Below, in pieces: positions 24,540-31,999 of a stretch of DNA of 34,650 nt (within the stretch, counting starts at the first letter, position 1; every line of letters starts with the position of its first letter). The notes under the pieces were generated by a model. It had not been told where the DNA came from. It worked only from the letters and a program-made list of their open reading frames with translations, and made no database searches. A program made the position numbers and the translations under genes. The DNA is from Coriobacteriales bacterium (lineage in GTDB: Bacteria > Actinomycetota > Coriobacteriia > Coriobacteriales > Atopobiaceae). The DNA is taken from NCBI GenBank assembly GCA_030529665.1, contig JAUMWL010000010.1:1-34650 (forward strand). The letters are read 5' to 3'.

Positions 24540-24680
24540 TTAAGCATAGCCCTGAATCGCGTCGATGTATAGATAGATTGTTCGCACTTCTTCTTGCGGG
24601 TTGAGTGAAAAACTAAGTGCAACGCCCGAGATCGCACGAAGCAACGTTGCGGCAACCATACCGTGTAGGATTCTTTTCAT
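24540..24680 (-). CDS. Small ORF, 46-residue hydrophobic-start protein upstream of the ABC exporter
   Basis: ATG 24680 to TAA 24540 encodes 46 residues: MKRILHGMVAATLLRAISG, then a hydrophobic VALSFSL and a polar tail NPQEEVRTIYLY ending in GYA. A strong AGGGAGGT ribosome binding site lies directly upstream and a TGAACA/GATAAT promoter (24748-24721) is in front of it, so it is well placed to be expressed. The N-terminus looks like a short signal or membrane anchor. It sits 41 bases before the exporter operon on the same strand, with no terminator between. It may be an exported peptide, a small membrane partner of the transporter or a regulatory leader. I recognise no family. The stretch 24681-24888 has no other gene that I can support. 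Confidence 0.55.
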   Translation of the reverse strand: MKRILHGMVAATLLRAISGVALSFSLNPQEEVRTIYLYIDAIQGYA

Positions 24681-24720
24681 GGCACCTCCCTTGCCGTTTA
24701 CGCCCATTGTGCCTCATGCC

Positions 24721-24748
24721 ATTATCTATTACAAATACCTATTGTTCA
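24721..24748 (-). promoter_or_regulatory. Candidate promoter for the small ORF and ABC exporter operon
   Basis: On the minus strand TGAACA (24748-24743) and GATAAT (24726-24721) are spaced by 16 bases in an AT-rich gap. The -10 lies 40 bases before the small ORF start. No operator palindrome is obvious. Confidence 0.45.
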
Positions 24749-24888
24749 TTCTTAGCCATAATGATGATGCATATTGCGCCTGCGAGGGAAATCCACCGCA
24801 GGTCACTGTTCACACCCTAGCGGTAGTACCATGCCTTGCCCGCGTCGTATAATCAGCTAACGTGGCAAGCATCACGAGAGGAAATCGT

Positions 24889-25686
24889 ATGAAGGTGATC
24901 GACACGACGTTGGGCATCGACCTGCGGGACCCCCGTAGCATCGAGTCGTACTGGAACGATGAGCTCATTGAGGCACTGTACTTTGGACCCAAGAAGGTTT
25001 CGGCGGGCATGCGAGACGCAGCCCTGACCAGCCCGACGTTTGCTCAGAGCCTCGCAAGGCTGCGGGCGCTCGCTGCCTCTTGCCCGCTCGCCTCCCACTG
25101 CTCCAGCCTCATGGACGGATTCGCGCGAGACACCGGACATGCCCTCGCACACGAAACGCTCTATCTTGTGCTGGGATGCGCGACCACAACCATCTACACC
25201 GTTACGGTCGACGGTACGGACGTTTCGGTGCTCTGCGTGGAGTCGCTCGACGGCAGCGAACAGACGCTCGCCCTGTACCTGGCGCACGAGTTCACCCACT
25301 ACGTACGAAAAGACCTGCTCAACAAGGACATCTTTGAGTCCTGTGTAGGAGAGAGGCTGGTTACCGAAGGAATTGCCGAAAGCTACTCGGCCGACGTCGT
25401 GGGCGGCCAGGCCACCGCGACATACTGCATCGTCGACGAGGCAACGGTCTCGTGGGTCGAGGCACACTACGCTGAGCTCGAGGCGCTCGTACGAACGAGC
25501 CTCGAGACGACCGAGCTCATGGAGACCCTCTTCTACATGTATGCACGCATCGACTTTCCGGTGCGCACGGGCTATGTTTTTGGATACCTTGCCGTGCGAC
25601 GATACCTGCAGGAACAAGGGCTTCGGACGAAGGACATCCTTGGCATCGACTGGCGACGCGTTCTGCGCGCCCAACATGAGGAATAG
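24889..25686 (+). CDS. DUF2268-like predicted zinc-dependent protease
   Basis: 265 residues. The core is LAHEFTHYVRKDLL, an HExxH zinc-binding helix with catalytic Glu, followed about 25 residues later by ERLVTEGIAESYS, where a third ligand Glu is expected in the GIAE stretch. This layout matches the DUF2268 / YjaZ-type predicted Zn-dependent proteases. No signal peptide is seen, so it is cytoplasmic. The ATG at 24889 with GAGAGGA upstream is preferred over 24862. A TATAAT hexamer at 24848-24853 may be its -10, though no clear -35 accompanies it. The VOC gene follows by eight bases and is probably co-expressed. Substrates are unknown. Confidence 0.75.
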   Translation: MKVIDTTLGIDLRDPRSIESYWNDELIEALYFGPKKVSAGMRDAALTSPTFAQSLARLRALAASCPLASHCSSLMDGFARDTGHALAHETLYLVLGCATTTIYTVTVDGTDVSVLCVESLDGSEQTLALYLAHEFTHYVRKDLLNKDIFESCVGERLVTEGIAESYSADVVGGQATATYCIVDEATVSWVEAHYAELEALVRTSLETTELMETLFYMYARIDFPVRTGYVFGYLAVRRYLQEQGLRTKDILGIDWRRVLRAQHEE

Positions 25687-25694
25687 GACCAAAC

Positions 25695-26078
25695 ATGCAT
25701 CTAGACGCCATACACCACATTGCGATTATTGTGTCCGACTATGCGGCATCGCGCGCATTTTATGTTGACAAGCTCGGCTTTTCCGTGGTGCGCGAGAACT
25801 TTCGCCCCGAAAAGCAAGACTGGAAGCTCGACCTCAAGGTAAACGACACCACCGAGCTGGAGATCTTCGCGCCGCAAAACCCACCCAAGCGCCCGTCGTA
25901 TCCCGAGGCATGCGGGCTCAGACATCTCGCCTTCCACGTGCCCGACGTGCGACAGACCGTGCAGGAGCTTAGCGCCATGGGCATCGCGTGCGAGCCCATA
26001 CGGCAAGACGAGTTTACCCAACGCCGCATGACGTTCTTCTTTGACCCCGACGGCCTCCCGCTCGAGCTGCACGAATAG
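25695..26078 (+). CDS. VOC family protein (glyoxalase-like)
   Basis: 127 residues, the length of a single-chain vicinal-oxygen-chelate protein with two beta-alpha-beta-beta-beta modules. Likely metal ligands sit at the expected places: His in IHHIAI at the N-terminus, Glu in ELEIFA, His in LRHLAFHV at the start of module two, and Glu in PLELHE at the C-terminus. Overall it resembles the small GloA-like/YaeR group, whose substrates are mostly undefined. AGGA lies just before the ATG, within the end of the upstream protease gene region, suggesting translational coupling. It converges with the radical SAM gene 17 bases away. Confidence 0.88.
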   Translation: MHLDAIHHIAIIVSDYAASRAFYVDKLGFSVVRENFRPEKQDWKLDLKVNDTTELEIFAPQNPPKRPSYPEACGLRHLAFHVPDVRQTVQELSAMGIACEPIRQDEFTQRRMTFFFDPDGLPLELHE

Positions 26079-26095
26079 CGGTTTGCACACGCGCG

Positions 26096-26965
26096 TCACA
26101 GCGTCCGCTTGTTGCGGCGCACAGCCGCAAACCGGTCGTGATCGCCGTGCTTAATCGCGCGGTCCAGCGCCGCCACGATGCGCTCCTTTCGGTCGAGGAA
26201 GTTAGGGCCCGTAAGGTTCGCGGCAACCGTGTGGTGGGTGACGAAGACGCAATCCACGTCCAGATGCTCCACAAAGAGCTTGAGCTCCTCCAGCATCCCC
26301 CGCTCCGAGAGCGGGTCAAACTCACCGCGCTGGGCCTCCTCCAGAAGCGGCGTGCCGGGAAAGAGCGTAAGAGCACCCGTCCCCACAAGCACGGGCTTGC
26401 ACTGGCTAAAGACGCGCGCCGAGTTGATGGCGTGGTCGCGGCTGTGCCCGGCACCCGCAACGCCGCCCAAGAAGGTCATCCAGTACGCGATGCCGGCATC
26501 CTCGAGCTTGTGACACTGCTCGAGGACGTCGGCTGCGTGGTAGCCCTTGTGTATGCGGTCGAGCGTCCAGTCGTCGCCGCTCTCCACGCCAAGGGAAATC
26601 TCGCGCATGCCCAGGTCGCGTAGCTGCTCGACGGTCTTGTTCCTGAGGTCCGTTACCCTGCCCGCCACATAGACGTTCTCCATCTTGGGCAGATAGCGGC
26701 CGATCATGGTAAGGATTGCCCGCAGCTTGTCGTAGGTAAGCACGAGCGGATTGGCCGAGAGCAGTTGTATGGTGGTCGCATCCGGGTCGGTTTGCGCAAG
26801 CTCAGCCAGGTCCTGCTCGACCCACTCCAGAGGCGACGGACGAAACTGCAGTCCCTTGTACATCGTGCAAAACTTGCAGCGGTTGTGGGTGCAACCCTGC
26901 GTGACCTCAAGCAGCGGCCAGGTCGGCCAGTAGGGGTTGCGGTAAACGGTTCCCGTAAAGTGCAT
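26096..26965 (-). CDS. Radical SAM protein with CX4CX2C cluster motif (copy 1)
   Basis: 289 residues. The iron-sulfur motif is CTHNRCKFC at Cys25, Cys30 and Cys33, spaced CX4CX2C instead of the common CX3CX2C. Other radical SAM features are the ISLGVESGDDWTLDRIHKGY stretch (SAM-binding beta-strand 4 region) and FLGGVAGAGHSRDHA. The same motif and flanks recur in two other genes of this window (32700 and 33626), making a paralogous set. The protein would reductively cleave SAM to a 5'-deoxyadenosyl radical; its substrate is unknown. No SPASM or B12 domain is present. Start ATG 26965 follows a GGGGACA site just after the stop of the nitronate monooxygenase pseudogene, 12 bases upstream, so the two were one operon. 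Confidence 0.88.
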   Translation of the reverse strand: MHFTGTVYRNPYWPTWPLLEVTQGCTHNRCKFCTMYKGLQFRPSPLEWVEQDLAELAQTDPDATTIQLLSANPLVLTYDKLRAILTMIGRYLPKMENVYVAGRVTDLRNKTVEQLRDLGMREISLGVESGDDWTLDRIHKGYHAADVLEQCHKLEDAGIAYWMTFLGGVAGAGHSRDHAINSARVFSQCKPVLVGTGALTLFPGTPLLEEAQRGEFDPLSERGMLEELKLFVEHLDVDCVFVTHHTVAANLTGPNFLDRKERIVAALDRAIKHGDHDRFAAVRRNKRTL

Positions 26966-26977
26966 GGTGGCTGTCCC

Positions 26978-27928
26978 CTACTCCGCAAAGGGTGCCCCGA
27001 GCTCGCGGACGATCGTCTCGCAAGGGTCGATGGACTTGATGAGGCTCGCCAGGTCGCTCACGGTGTTTACGCCCGCGTCGGGATCACCTTGGAGCATGCC
27101 GTAGAAGAAGCTGCCCGAAGGCGGGTTCATGTCGCCAGCGCGGTTGGCCGCAAGGCCTTCCACGCCATGCCTATGCGGGGTGGTCCTCCACTTGGAGGCG
27201 CCGTGCGCCTGCGTAAACACAATAAAGTCGTCGGGGTGCGTGGCCATGATGTCGCGTTTGGTGGCCGCTGCCGCGCGGCACTCCTCGGAAAGAATAAAGC
27301 GCGTTCCCACAAAGACGCCCTCGGCCCCCACGACCTTGGCAGCCATGGCCATCCTCTCGTTGACGATACCGCCTGCGGCCAGCACGGGGATGCTCACGGC
27401 GTCGGCAAGCAACGCGGTCGCGGCAGTGGTGCCGGTGGAGAGCGAGGGCATGCAGCCGCCCTCGTCGCAGCCCGTGGCCACGATGATGTCGGCACCGGCC
27501 TCCTCCGCGAGCTTGGCACCGCGCACGGTTGGGTCAGCCTCGCGCATGATCACGACAAACCCGTCGGCCTTCCAGCCGCGAATCTCGTCTGGCGACACGT
27601 TGCCGGCCACGACGAGGACCTTCACGCCCTCCTCCTTGGCGAGCTCGATGGTCGCCTTGCTAAATCCTTAGGGGTCGGCCGCCTCGGGGAACACGTTGAT
27701 GCCAAAGGGCTTGTCGGTGAGCTCCTTCGTCCGGCGGATGGTCTTGCGCATCTCCTCCACGGTCTCGGGGATGCCGTTTACCATTTCGGTAAAGTCTGCG
27801 CTGGTGCCCAGCACGCCAAGGCCACCCGCGTTCGACACGGCGGCGACGAGCTCGGACTAGGTGATCCACGCCATCGGGCCCTGGATCACGGGGTGCTGGA
27901 TGTTGAGGATTTCGCACACGCGGTTCAT
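26978..27928 (-). pseudogene. Nitronate monooxygenase / FabK-like flavoprotein with two nonsense codons
   Basis: The 317-codon minus-strand frame is continuous from ATG 27928 to TAG 26978 except for TAG at codon 24 (27859-27857) and TAA at codon 87 (27670-27668). The protein otherwise is a TIM-barrel FMN enzyme of the 2-nitropropane dioxygenase/FabK group: HPVIQGPMAWIT, VSNAGGLGVLG, DKPFGINVF, GADIIVATGCDEGG, VLAAGGIVNERMAMA and GAEGVFVGTRF. Both stops fall where relatives usually have an acidic residue, so single substitutions suffice. The ORF from 27625 would make a product lacking the first strands and most of the FMN site. It lies between the TetR regulator (divergent) and the radical SAM gene (downstream). 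Confidence 0.85.
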
Positions 27929-28002
27929 GGTTTTCTCCAATCTTGGTTGCCTGGAACTCATTCTGAAGGTCGACGCCGCGCTCGCAACATACAGAGTTTA
28001 TG

Positions 28003-28025
28003 TTATGTTAAGATATCTTACATAT
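28003..28025. promoter_or_regulatory. Candidate operator in the TetR/nitronate monooxygenase intergenic region
   Basis: A perfect 12-base palindrome TAAGATATCTTA (28009-28020) is flanked by TATG on the left and CATA on the right. It lies in the 128-base divergent gap, upstream of the TetR GTG start at 28057. Its reverse complement is closely similar to 32598-32620 in front of the second TetR gene. Confidence 0.5.
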
Positions 28026-28056
28026 TTACTGTTTTGTTTATTTGAGAGGGACGATT

Positions 28057-28584
28057 GTGACCGATCGCACAAAGCTCTGGATCGCCGAGGCGCTCAGAAG
28101 GCTCTTGGTGAATAAGCCCATCGAGGAGGTCCGGGTGACAGAGATATGCCGGGAGGCAGAGGTCGCGCGCCCCACCTTCTACTATCACTTCGAGGACAAG
28201 TACGACCTCATGGCGTGGATGATCTGCCAGTCTGCCCTCAACACGGACGTCTTAAACGTCGAGTCGGCCGCGGAAGCCCTCAACAGCATGCGGCGCGACT
28301 ACGCGTTCTACAAGCGCGCCTACGAGGACCGGTCGCAGTCGCCCATGTGGGCGTACATGCTGGAGTACTTCGTGCGGCGCTACACGGTCCTCTACGAGGA
28401 GCTTTCTGGCGACGAGCCCGGCACGCAGGCCGCCTTTGCCATCCGGCTCTACTGCTACGGCACGCTGGGCATGACGCGCGAGTGGCTGCTCCAAGACAAC
28501 ATCACGCCTGCCGAGGTCGCCGTGGAAATGATGTTTGCCTCCATGCCGCAGGCGCTGAGGCGTGTCTACTTTGGGCTCGGCTAG
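28057..28584 (+). CDS. TetR/AcrR family regulator (copy 1)
   Basis: 175 residues. The N-terminal DNA-binding domain has TKLWIAEALRRLL, VRVTEICREAEVARPTFYYHFEDKYDLM, the standard TetR helix-turn-helix with the YYHF recognition helix. The rest is a TetR C-terminal ligand/dimer domain typical of the DhaS/TetR-C_33-like group. I chose GTG 28057, with GAGAGGG seven bases before, over TTG 28042. It is divergent from the nitronate monooxygenase/radical SAM pair and probably represses it and itself through the palindrome at 28003-28025. It is a close paralogue of the regulator at 32000-32569. Confidence 0.92.
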   Translation: MTDRTKLWIAEALRRLLVNKPIEEVRVTEICREAEVARPTFYYHFEDKYDLMAWMICQSALNTDVLNVESAAEALNSMRRDYAFYKRAYEDRSQSPMWAYMLEYFVRRYTVLYEELSGDEPGTQAAFAIRLYCYGTLGMTREWLLQDNITPAEVAVEMMFASMPQALRRVYFGLG

Positions 28585-28599
28585 CACGGCGCCGTGCAT

Positions 28600-28640
28600 C
28601 ACGGGTGTGTCAGCGCCCCCGTCCCCGTGACACACCCGTG
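28600..28640. repeat. 13-bp inverted repeat after the TetR gene
   Basis: CACGGGTGTGTCA (28600-28612) and its exact complement (28628-28640) are separated by 15 C-rich bases. A palindrome CACGGCGCCGTG lies just before (28585-28596). There is no T-run, so it is not a standard intrinsic terminator, but its place between convergent genes suggests a role in transcription ending or mRNA 3'-end stability. Confidence 0.7.
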
Positions 28641-28718
28641 ACACACACTATGCCAGGAACAGGACCACCAGCGTGTAGGCCACGAGCGTCACGACGACGT
28701 AGAGCGACGTGAAGGCGC

Positions 28719-28934
28719 TCACGAACTGTTGCGCGTCGCGTCCACAGGCTCCTCACTCTCAGGCGCAGCCCCATCGGTGGTTGCATCCTGCTGCACCTCC
28801 GGCTCAAGCGCCGCTTTCTCCTCCATATCCTTCTCGACCGTCCCTATGGGCGCGGTGGCTCCGCAGCCTAGCGTCAGGGCCAGGCGCAGGGCCACCAGCA
28901 CGGAAAGCGGAACGAGTCTTTTGGGGCTGCTCAT
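28719..28934 (-). CDS. Small putative lipoprotein
   Basis: 71 residues. A short basic start (MSSPKRL) and a hydrophobic stretch lead to LTLGCGA, a reasonable lipobox with the Cys near residue 24. The rest is an acidic Glu/Ala/Thr-rich tail, as in small surface lipoproteins. The upstream ribosome binding site is poor (only TAAG nearby). Just beyond its stop, another frame (about 28738-28648) codes GRDAQQFVSAFTSLY followed by a hydrophobic VVVTLVAYTLVVLFLA and a stop, so the gene may be frameshifted remains of a longer membrane protein. No function can be given. Confidence 0.45.
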   Translation of the reverse strand: MSSPKRLVPLSVLVALRLALTLGCGATAPIGTVEKDMEEKAALEPEVQQDATTDGAAPESEEPVDATRNSS

Positions 28935-28961
28935 CTTAAGGGTTGCTGGTTTCCTCAGGGC

Positions 28962-29408
28962 CTACACGCGGCGAGCGAGTGCGGTGGCCTCGGCGGCGTT
29001 GCTCGCCATGCCCTCGTACCGCATGCGGTAGAGGCCGGCGAAGCGCTCCATGGTCCACTCGGCGGTGTATAGCTGCTCCTTGGTGGGGGCGCTGCCCTGC
29101 ATGATGAAGAAGAGGCGCTTGCCGTCGAGCTGGCCTTCCATGGTGCCGTAGCAACGGTCGATGAGGTTGCGGAGCATGCCCGAGAACGAGTGCCAGTACA
29201 CCGGTGAGCCAAACACGATGGTATCGGCGGCGCGCATGGCGTCGGCCACCTCGTCAAAGCGGTCGTCGGCGAAGTCCTGGCCGTAATCGTAGACCTTGGT
29301 GGTGCCCAACTCGATGGTGTCATAAGATTTCCCCGCAAGCAGCTGGGCGGCGAGACGGGCGGTGGTGCCACGGGGGTTGGGGCTGGCGTTGACAAACAGG
29401 ATGGACAT
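28962..29408 (-). CDS. Flavodoxin-fold NAD(P)H-dependent oxidoreductase
   Basis: 148 residues. The first strand and FMN phosphate loop are visible (ILFVNASPNPRGTTARLA), as is the SPVYWHSFSG loop that contacts the isoalloxazine ring. The family reduces quinones, nitro compounds or iron-sulfur partners using NAD(P)H. AAGGGAG before ATG 29408 sets the start. It is divergent from the second flavodoxin-like gene across a 270-base gap that shows no other gene. No iron-sulfur cysteines are present in this copy. Confidence 0.85.
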   Translation of the reverse strand: MSILFVNASPNPRGTTARLAAQLLAGKSYDTIELGTTKVYDYGQDFADDRFDEVADAMRAADTIVFGSPVYWHSFSGMLRNLIDRCYGTMEGQLDGKRLFFIMQGSAPTKEQLYTAEWTMERFAGLYRMRYEGMASNAAEATALARRV

Positions 29409-29678
29409 GGGCGACTCCCTTCACGGTTTGTTGACGATTACCATCCTCCCATGTCCGGAAGCTGTTGAACCTTGCGCTCTCGTCAACTCAGCATGTCTTG
29501 CGAGCATACCGGTGCTATGCGTACATTACATAGCAGACATCTAGTATCGGCATTGTACTTATGCCTCCTTGCCAGTCAGAGTGGATATAGCACCAGCAGC
29601 CGTCACTCAAGAGGAAGATTCGTGCGAGTCAGGCCTGGGACACCAAGGCGCCCGGACCATTTTTGGAGAGGAGCCATC

Positions 29679-30221
29679 ATGAGCAAGGTAGTCATCCTGG
29701 AAGGCAGCCCCAAGAAGCGGGGAAACACGGATCTCATGTGCGAGGCTTTTGCCGATGCCGCCCAGGCAGCGGGCCACGACGTGCAGGTCATCCCTGTGGG
29801 ACGCATGCACATCGACGGATGCAAGGGTTGCGGAGCCTGCTACAAGGCGGGTCGCCCCTGCGTTTTTAACACCGACGAATGGAACGACATCGCGCCCGAC
29901 ATCCTGGCGGCTGACGCCATCGTCTTCGCCACGCCGGTGTACTGGTTTGGCTGGGCCGCGCAGGCCAAGGCAGCGCTCGACCGCATGTTCTGCTTCCTGC
30001 CCAAGGGTGAGGAGTTCCGCGGCAAGAAGTGCGCCTTCTTCAGTGCCGCAGCCGACGGCGAGGACGTCTTCGAGGCACCGCTCATGGTGTTCGAGAAGTC
30101 CGCTGCCCTCAACGGCTGGGAGGTCATCGGCGAGGTGTGCGCCGCCCGCTGCGGCGCGCACGGCGCCGTGCGGGAGACCGACCACCTCGCGATGGCAGCC
30201 GCCGTGGCTGAGCGGCTGTAA
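29679..30221 (+). CDS. Flavodoxin family iron-sulfur-flavoprotein-like reductase
   Basis: 180 residues. The FMN phosphate loop is EGSPKKRGNT near the N-terminus. DGCKGCGACYKAGRPC gives four closely spaced cysteines, as in the iron-sulfur flavoprotein and related NADPH-dependent FMN reductases, and FATPVYWFGW is the ring-contact loop. It would pass electrons from NAD(P)H through FMN to a small acceptor. GGAGAGGAG lies just before ATG 29679, which rules out the longer upstream frame. The lipoprotein esterase follows 83 bases later on the same strand. Confidence 0.85.
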   Translation: MSKVVILEGSPKKRGNTDLMCEAFADAAQAAGHDVQVIPVGRMHIDGCKGCGACYKAGRPCVFNTDEWNDIAPDILAADAIVFATPVYWFGWAAQAKAALDRMFCFLPKGEEFRGKKCAFFSAAADGEDVFEAPLMVFEKSAALNGWEVIGEVCAARCGAHGAVRETDHLAMAAAVAERL

Positions 30222-30256
30222 GGCACCAGCGCAAGACTGCGCCAAGAGGTTTGATG

Positions 30257-30287
30257 GCAGGCCAGGATAATATGCGTCCTGGCCTGC
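30257..30287 (+). promoter_or_regulatory. 11-bp hairpin before the esterase gene
   Basis: GCAGGCCAGGA (30257-30267) pairs exactly with 30277-30287 across a nine-base loop. It ends 17 bases before the esterase ATG and just before its AAGGAG site. There is no T-run, so it may act on mRNA stability or translation and not as a terminator. Confidence 0.55.
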
Positions 30288-30304
30288 AGCCACAAGGAGA
30301 TCGA

Positions 30305-31336
30305 ATGAGAAGAATCGTGGATACTGCTTTGGGAGGCATCATGGCGCTTTCGTTGTTTGGGTGCGGCGCACACCAAGTGGGCTCTGCCCACGAACCGCAG
30401 GTCGCGCGCGAGACAACGACAAGGTTCGATAATAGCCAGGAGTGCATAGCCACCCTACCCCAGACCGGCTACAGCGAGGCCGTGCCCACAGGCTACCTGC
30501 AGCCGTCCTCGCGTCCCGGCACGGTGGAGCGCCTGGACTACTCCTCGCTCGACTACGCGGGCGGCGGCGGTGCCATCGACAAGGTCGCCTACGTGTACAC
30601 GCCCTACGGCTACGACGCGGGCGACGCGAACGCCCGCTACGACGTCGTCTACCTCATGCACGGCTGGGGCGGGCACGCCGGCGAGTACTTCGAGATGGCG
30701 AGCATCAAGGACCTGCTCGACAACATGATCGAACGGGGCGACATCGCCCCGACCATCTTCGTCTCAGCGACGTTCTACCACGCGGGCAGCGACGGCGACT
30801 TTGGCAGCTCCGTGGCCGAGCTGCGTGCGTTCCACAGCGACTTCGAGAACCACCTGATGCCCGCCGTGGAGGGCGCCTACCGCACCTACGCCAAAACGAC
30901 GGATGCGGAGGGCCTCGCAGCCTCGCGCGACCACCGCGCGTTCGGGGGCTTCTCGCTGGGAGCCGTCACCACGTGGATGGCCTTCTGCCACGACTGCGAC
31001 CACATACGCTACTTTTTGCCCATGAGCGGCTCGTGCTGGTACTTCGGCGGCTACGGCGACTTCCAGACCGAGCGCAACGTGGACCTCATCCAGAGGCTCG
31101 TTGCAGAGCACGACCTGGACCGACGCGGCTACCTCGTCTGGGAGGGCGTGGGCACAGCCGACCCGGTGCGCGAGCAGACCCTCATGCAGATGGACGAGAT
31201 GCTCTCGCGCGACGGGGCCTTCCCGCCCGAGCACCTGCTCTTCTACCAGAAGCGGGGCGGCGGCCACGACTTCGAGGCCGTGCGGGAGTTCATGTACAAC
31301 GCACTTCCGCTCTTCTTCCAGGACACCACGGCGTGA
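30305..31336 (+). CDS. Lipoprotein alpha/beta-hydrolase (feruloyl-esterase/esterase D-like)
   Basis: 343 residues. The start ATG 30305 follows AAGGAG and gives a lipoprotein signal: MRRIVDT, a short hydrophobic run and LSLFGCG with the lipid-attachment Cys near residue 20. The hydrolase core has VVYLMHGWGG (oxyanion-hole strand), GGFSLGA with the nucleophile serine in GxSxG, and HD in GGGHDFEAVREF as the catalytic histidine; the acid residue is probably in the GTADP stretch. This is the putative esterase family that includes bacterial feruloyl and acetylxylan esterases. It would act outside the membrane on ester-linked substrates. It may share a transcript with the flavoprotein gene before it. 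Confidence 0.88.
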   Translation: MRRIVDTALGGIMALSLFGCGAHQVGSAHEPQVARETTTRFDNSQECIATLPQTGYSEAVPTGYLQPSSRPGTVERLDYSSLDYAGGGGAIDKVAYVYTPYGYDAGDANARYDVVYLMHGWGGHAGEYFEMASIKDLLDNMIERGDIAPTIFVSATFYHAGSDGDFGSSVAELRAFHSDFENHLMPAVEGAYRTYAKTTDAEGLAASRDHRAFGGFSLGAVTTWMAFCHDCDHIRYFLPMSGSCWYFGGYGDFQTERNVDLIQRLVAEHDLDRRGYLVWEGVGTADPVREQTLMQMDEMLSRDGAFPPEHLLFYQKRGGGHDFEAVREFMYNALPLFFQDTTA

Positions 31337-31345
31337 GGCCTGCCC

Positions 31346-31552
31346 CTACTGATTGCGCCGCAAGCAGATGCGCTCCTGCAGGAGGAGTGTCTCCCCGGCG
31401 AGGTCCGCAAAGGTGACTGCCGCAAGGTGCGCCAGACGATGGTTGGCGGGCAACAGAACGGCAAGGCGCTCTGTTATGAGGGGCTTGCCGTCGAAGGCGG
31501 ACATCCGATTACCCTCGGACCCGATTGCGAGGTCCACCCGTCCATCGAGCAA
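31346..31552 (-). pseudogene. Fragment of a LysR-family regulator
   Basis: The frame reads DGRVDLAIGSEG ... ERLAVLLPANHRLAHLAAVTFADLAGETLLL, a typical middle piece of the LysR substrate-binding domain. The helix-turn-helix N-terminus and the C-terminal third are both missing. It lies back to back with the aldo/keto reductase fragment, suggesting a lost divergent regulator/reductase pair. Confidence 0.65.
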
Positions 31553-31620
31553 GTTACACTGTCTGCATAGTGCATGGCACCTTCGATTTAGGCATTAACC
31601 GCAAAGCAGGGAGGGTCACG

Positions 31621-31950
31621 ATGAGGACGCGCAACCTCGTGCCACAGCTCTCGCGCGAGAACATAGCCGGCAACTAGCCCATCGTGGACGAACTGACAAA
31701 GTGGTCAGAGAAAAAGGGCACCACACCCGCACAGATGTGCATGGCTTGGATGCTCGCAAAGTGGCCCAACGTGGTCCCTATCCCCGGCTCAAAGAACAAG
31801 GGTCGCATATTGGAGAATCTCGGCGCGGCCGACGTGAAGCTGAGCGCCGCCGAGCTCGACGCGGCACTTTGCTCACACGAGGTGTTCGGGCACCGGGGTT
31901 TCGTCGAGCATGCAGGCCAGCGGTTCCTCGAGAGCAAGAGCAACCGCTAG
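31621..31950 (+). pseudogene. C-terminal remnant of an aldo/keto reductase
   Basis: The frame reads LVPQLSRENIAGN, a TAG at codon 19 (31675-31677), then PIVDELTKWSEKKGTTPAQMCMAWMLA, VPIPGSKNKGRILENLGAADVKLSAAELDA. This is the last third of an aldo/keto reductase, with the NADP-binding PIPGSKN and NLGAADV elements kept. The TAG stands where relatives usually have Gln. The first about 200 residues, including the catalytic Tyr and Lys, are absent. 31337-31999 therefore holds only these two broken genes. Confidence 0.8.
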
Positions 31951-31999
31951 GGCTTGGGCGGGGTACCGGCCAAAGGCCGCTCCGCCTGCTGCAGCCCCC

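Noticed and set aside
26765-28045. A 426-codon plus-strand open frame over the radical SAM and nitronate monooxygenase region
   Set aside because: It is a shadow of the real minus-strand genes; its composition is dominated by Gly/His/Arg and it matches no motif.
26978-31677. Reassigned amber codon (TAG read as sense) because TAG interrupts both the nitronate monooxygenase and the aldo/keto reductase
   Set aside because: Several healthy genes here end in TAG (for example the rhomboid and cluster genes), the monooxygenase also has a TAA, and the reductase lacks its whole N-terminus, so ordinary decay explains them.
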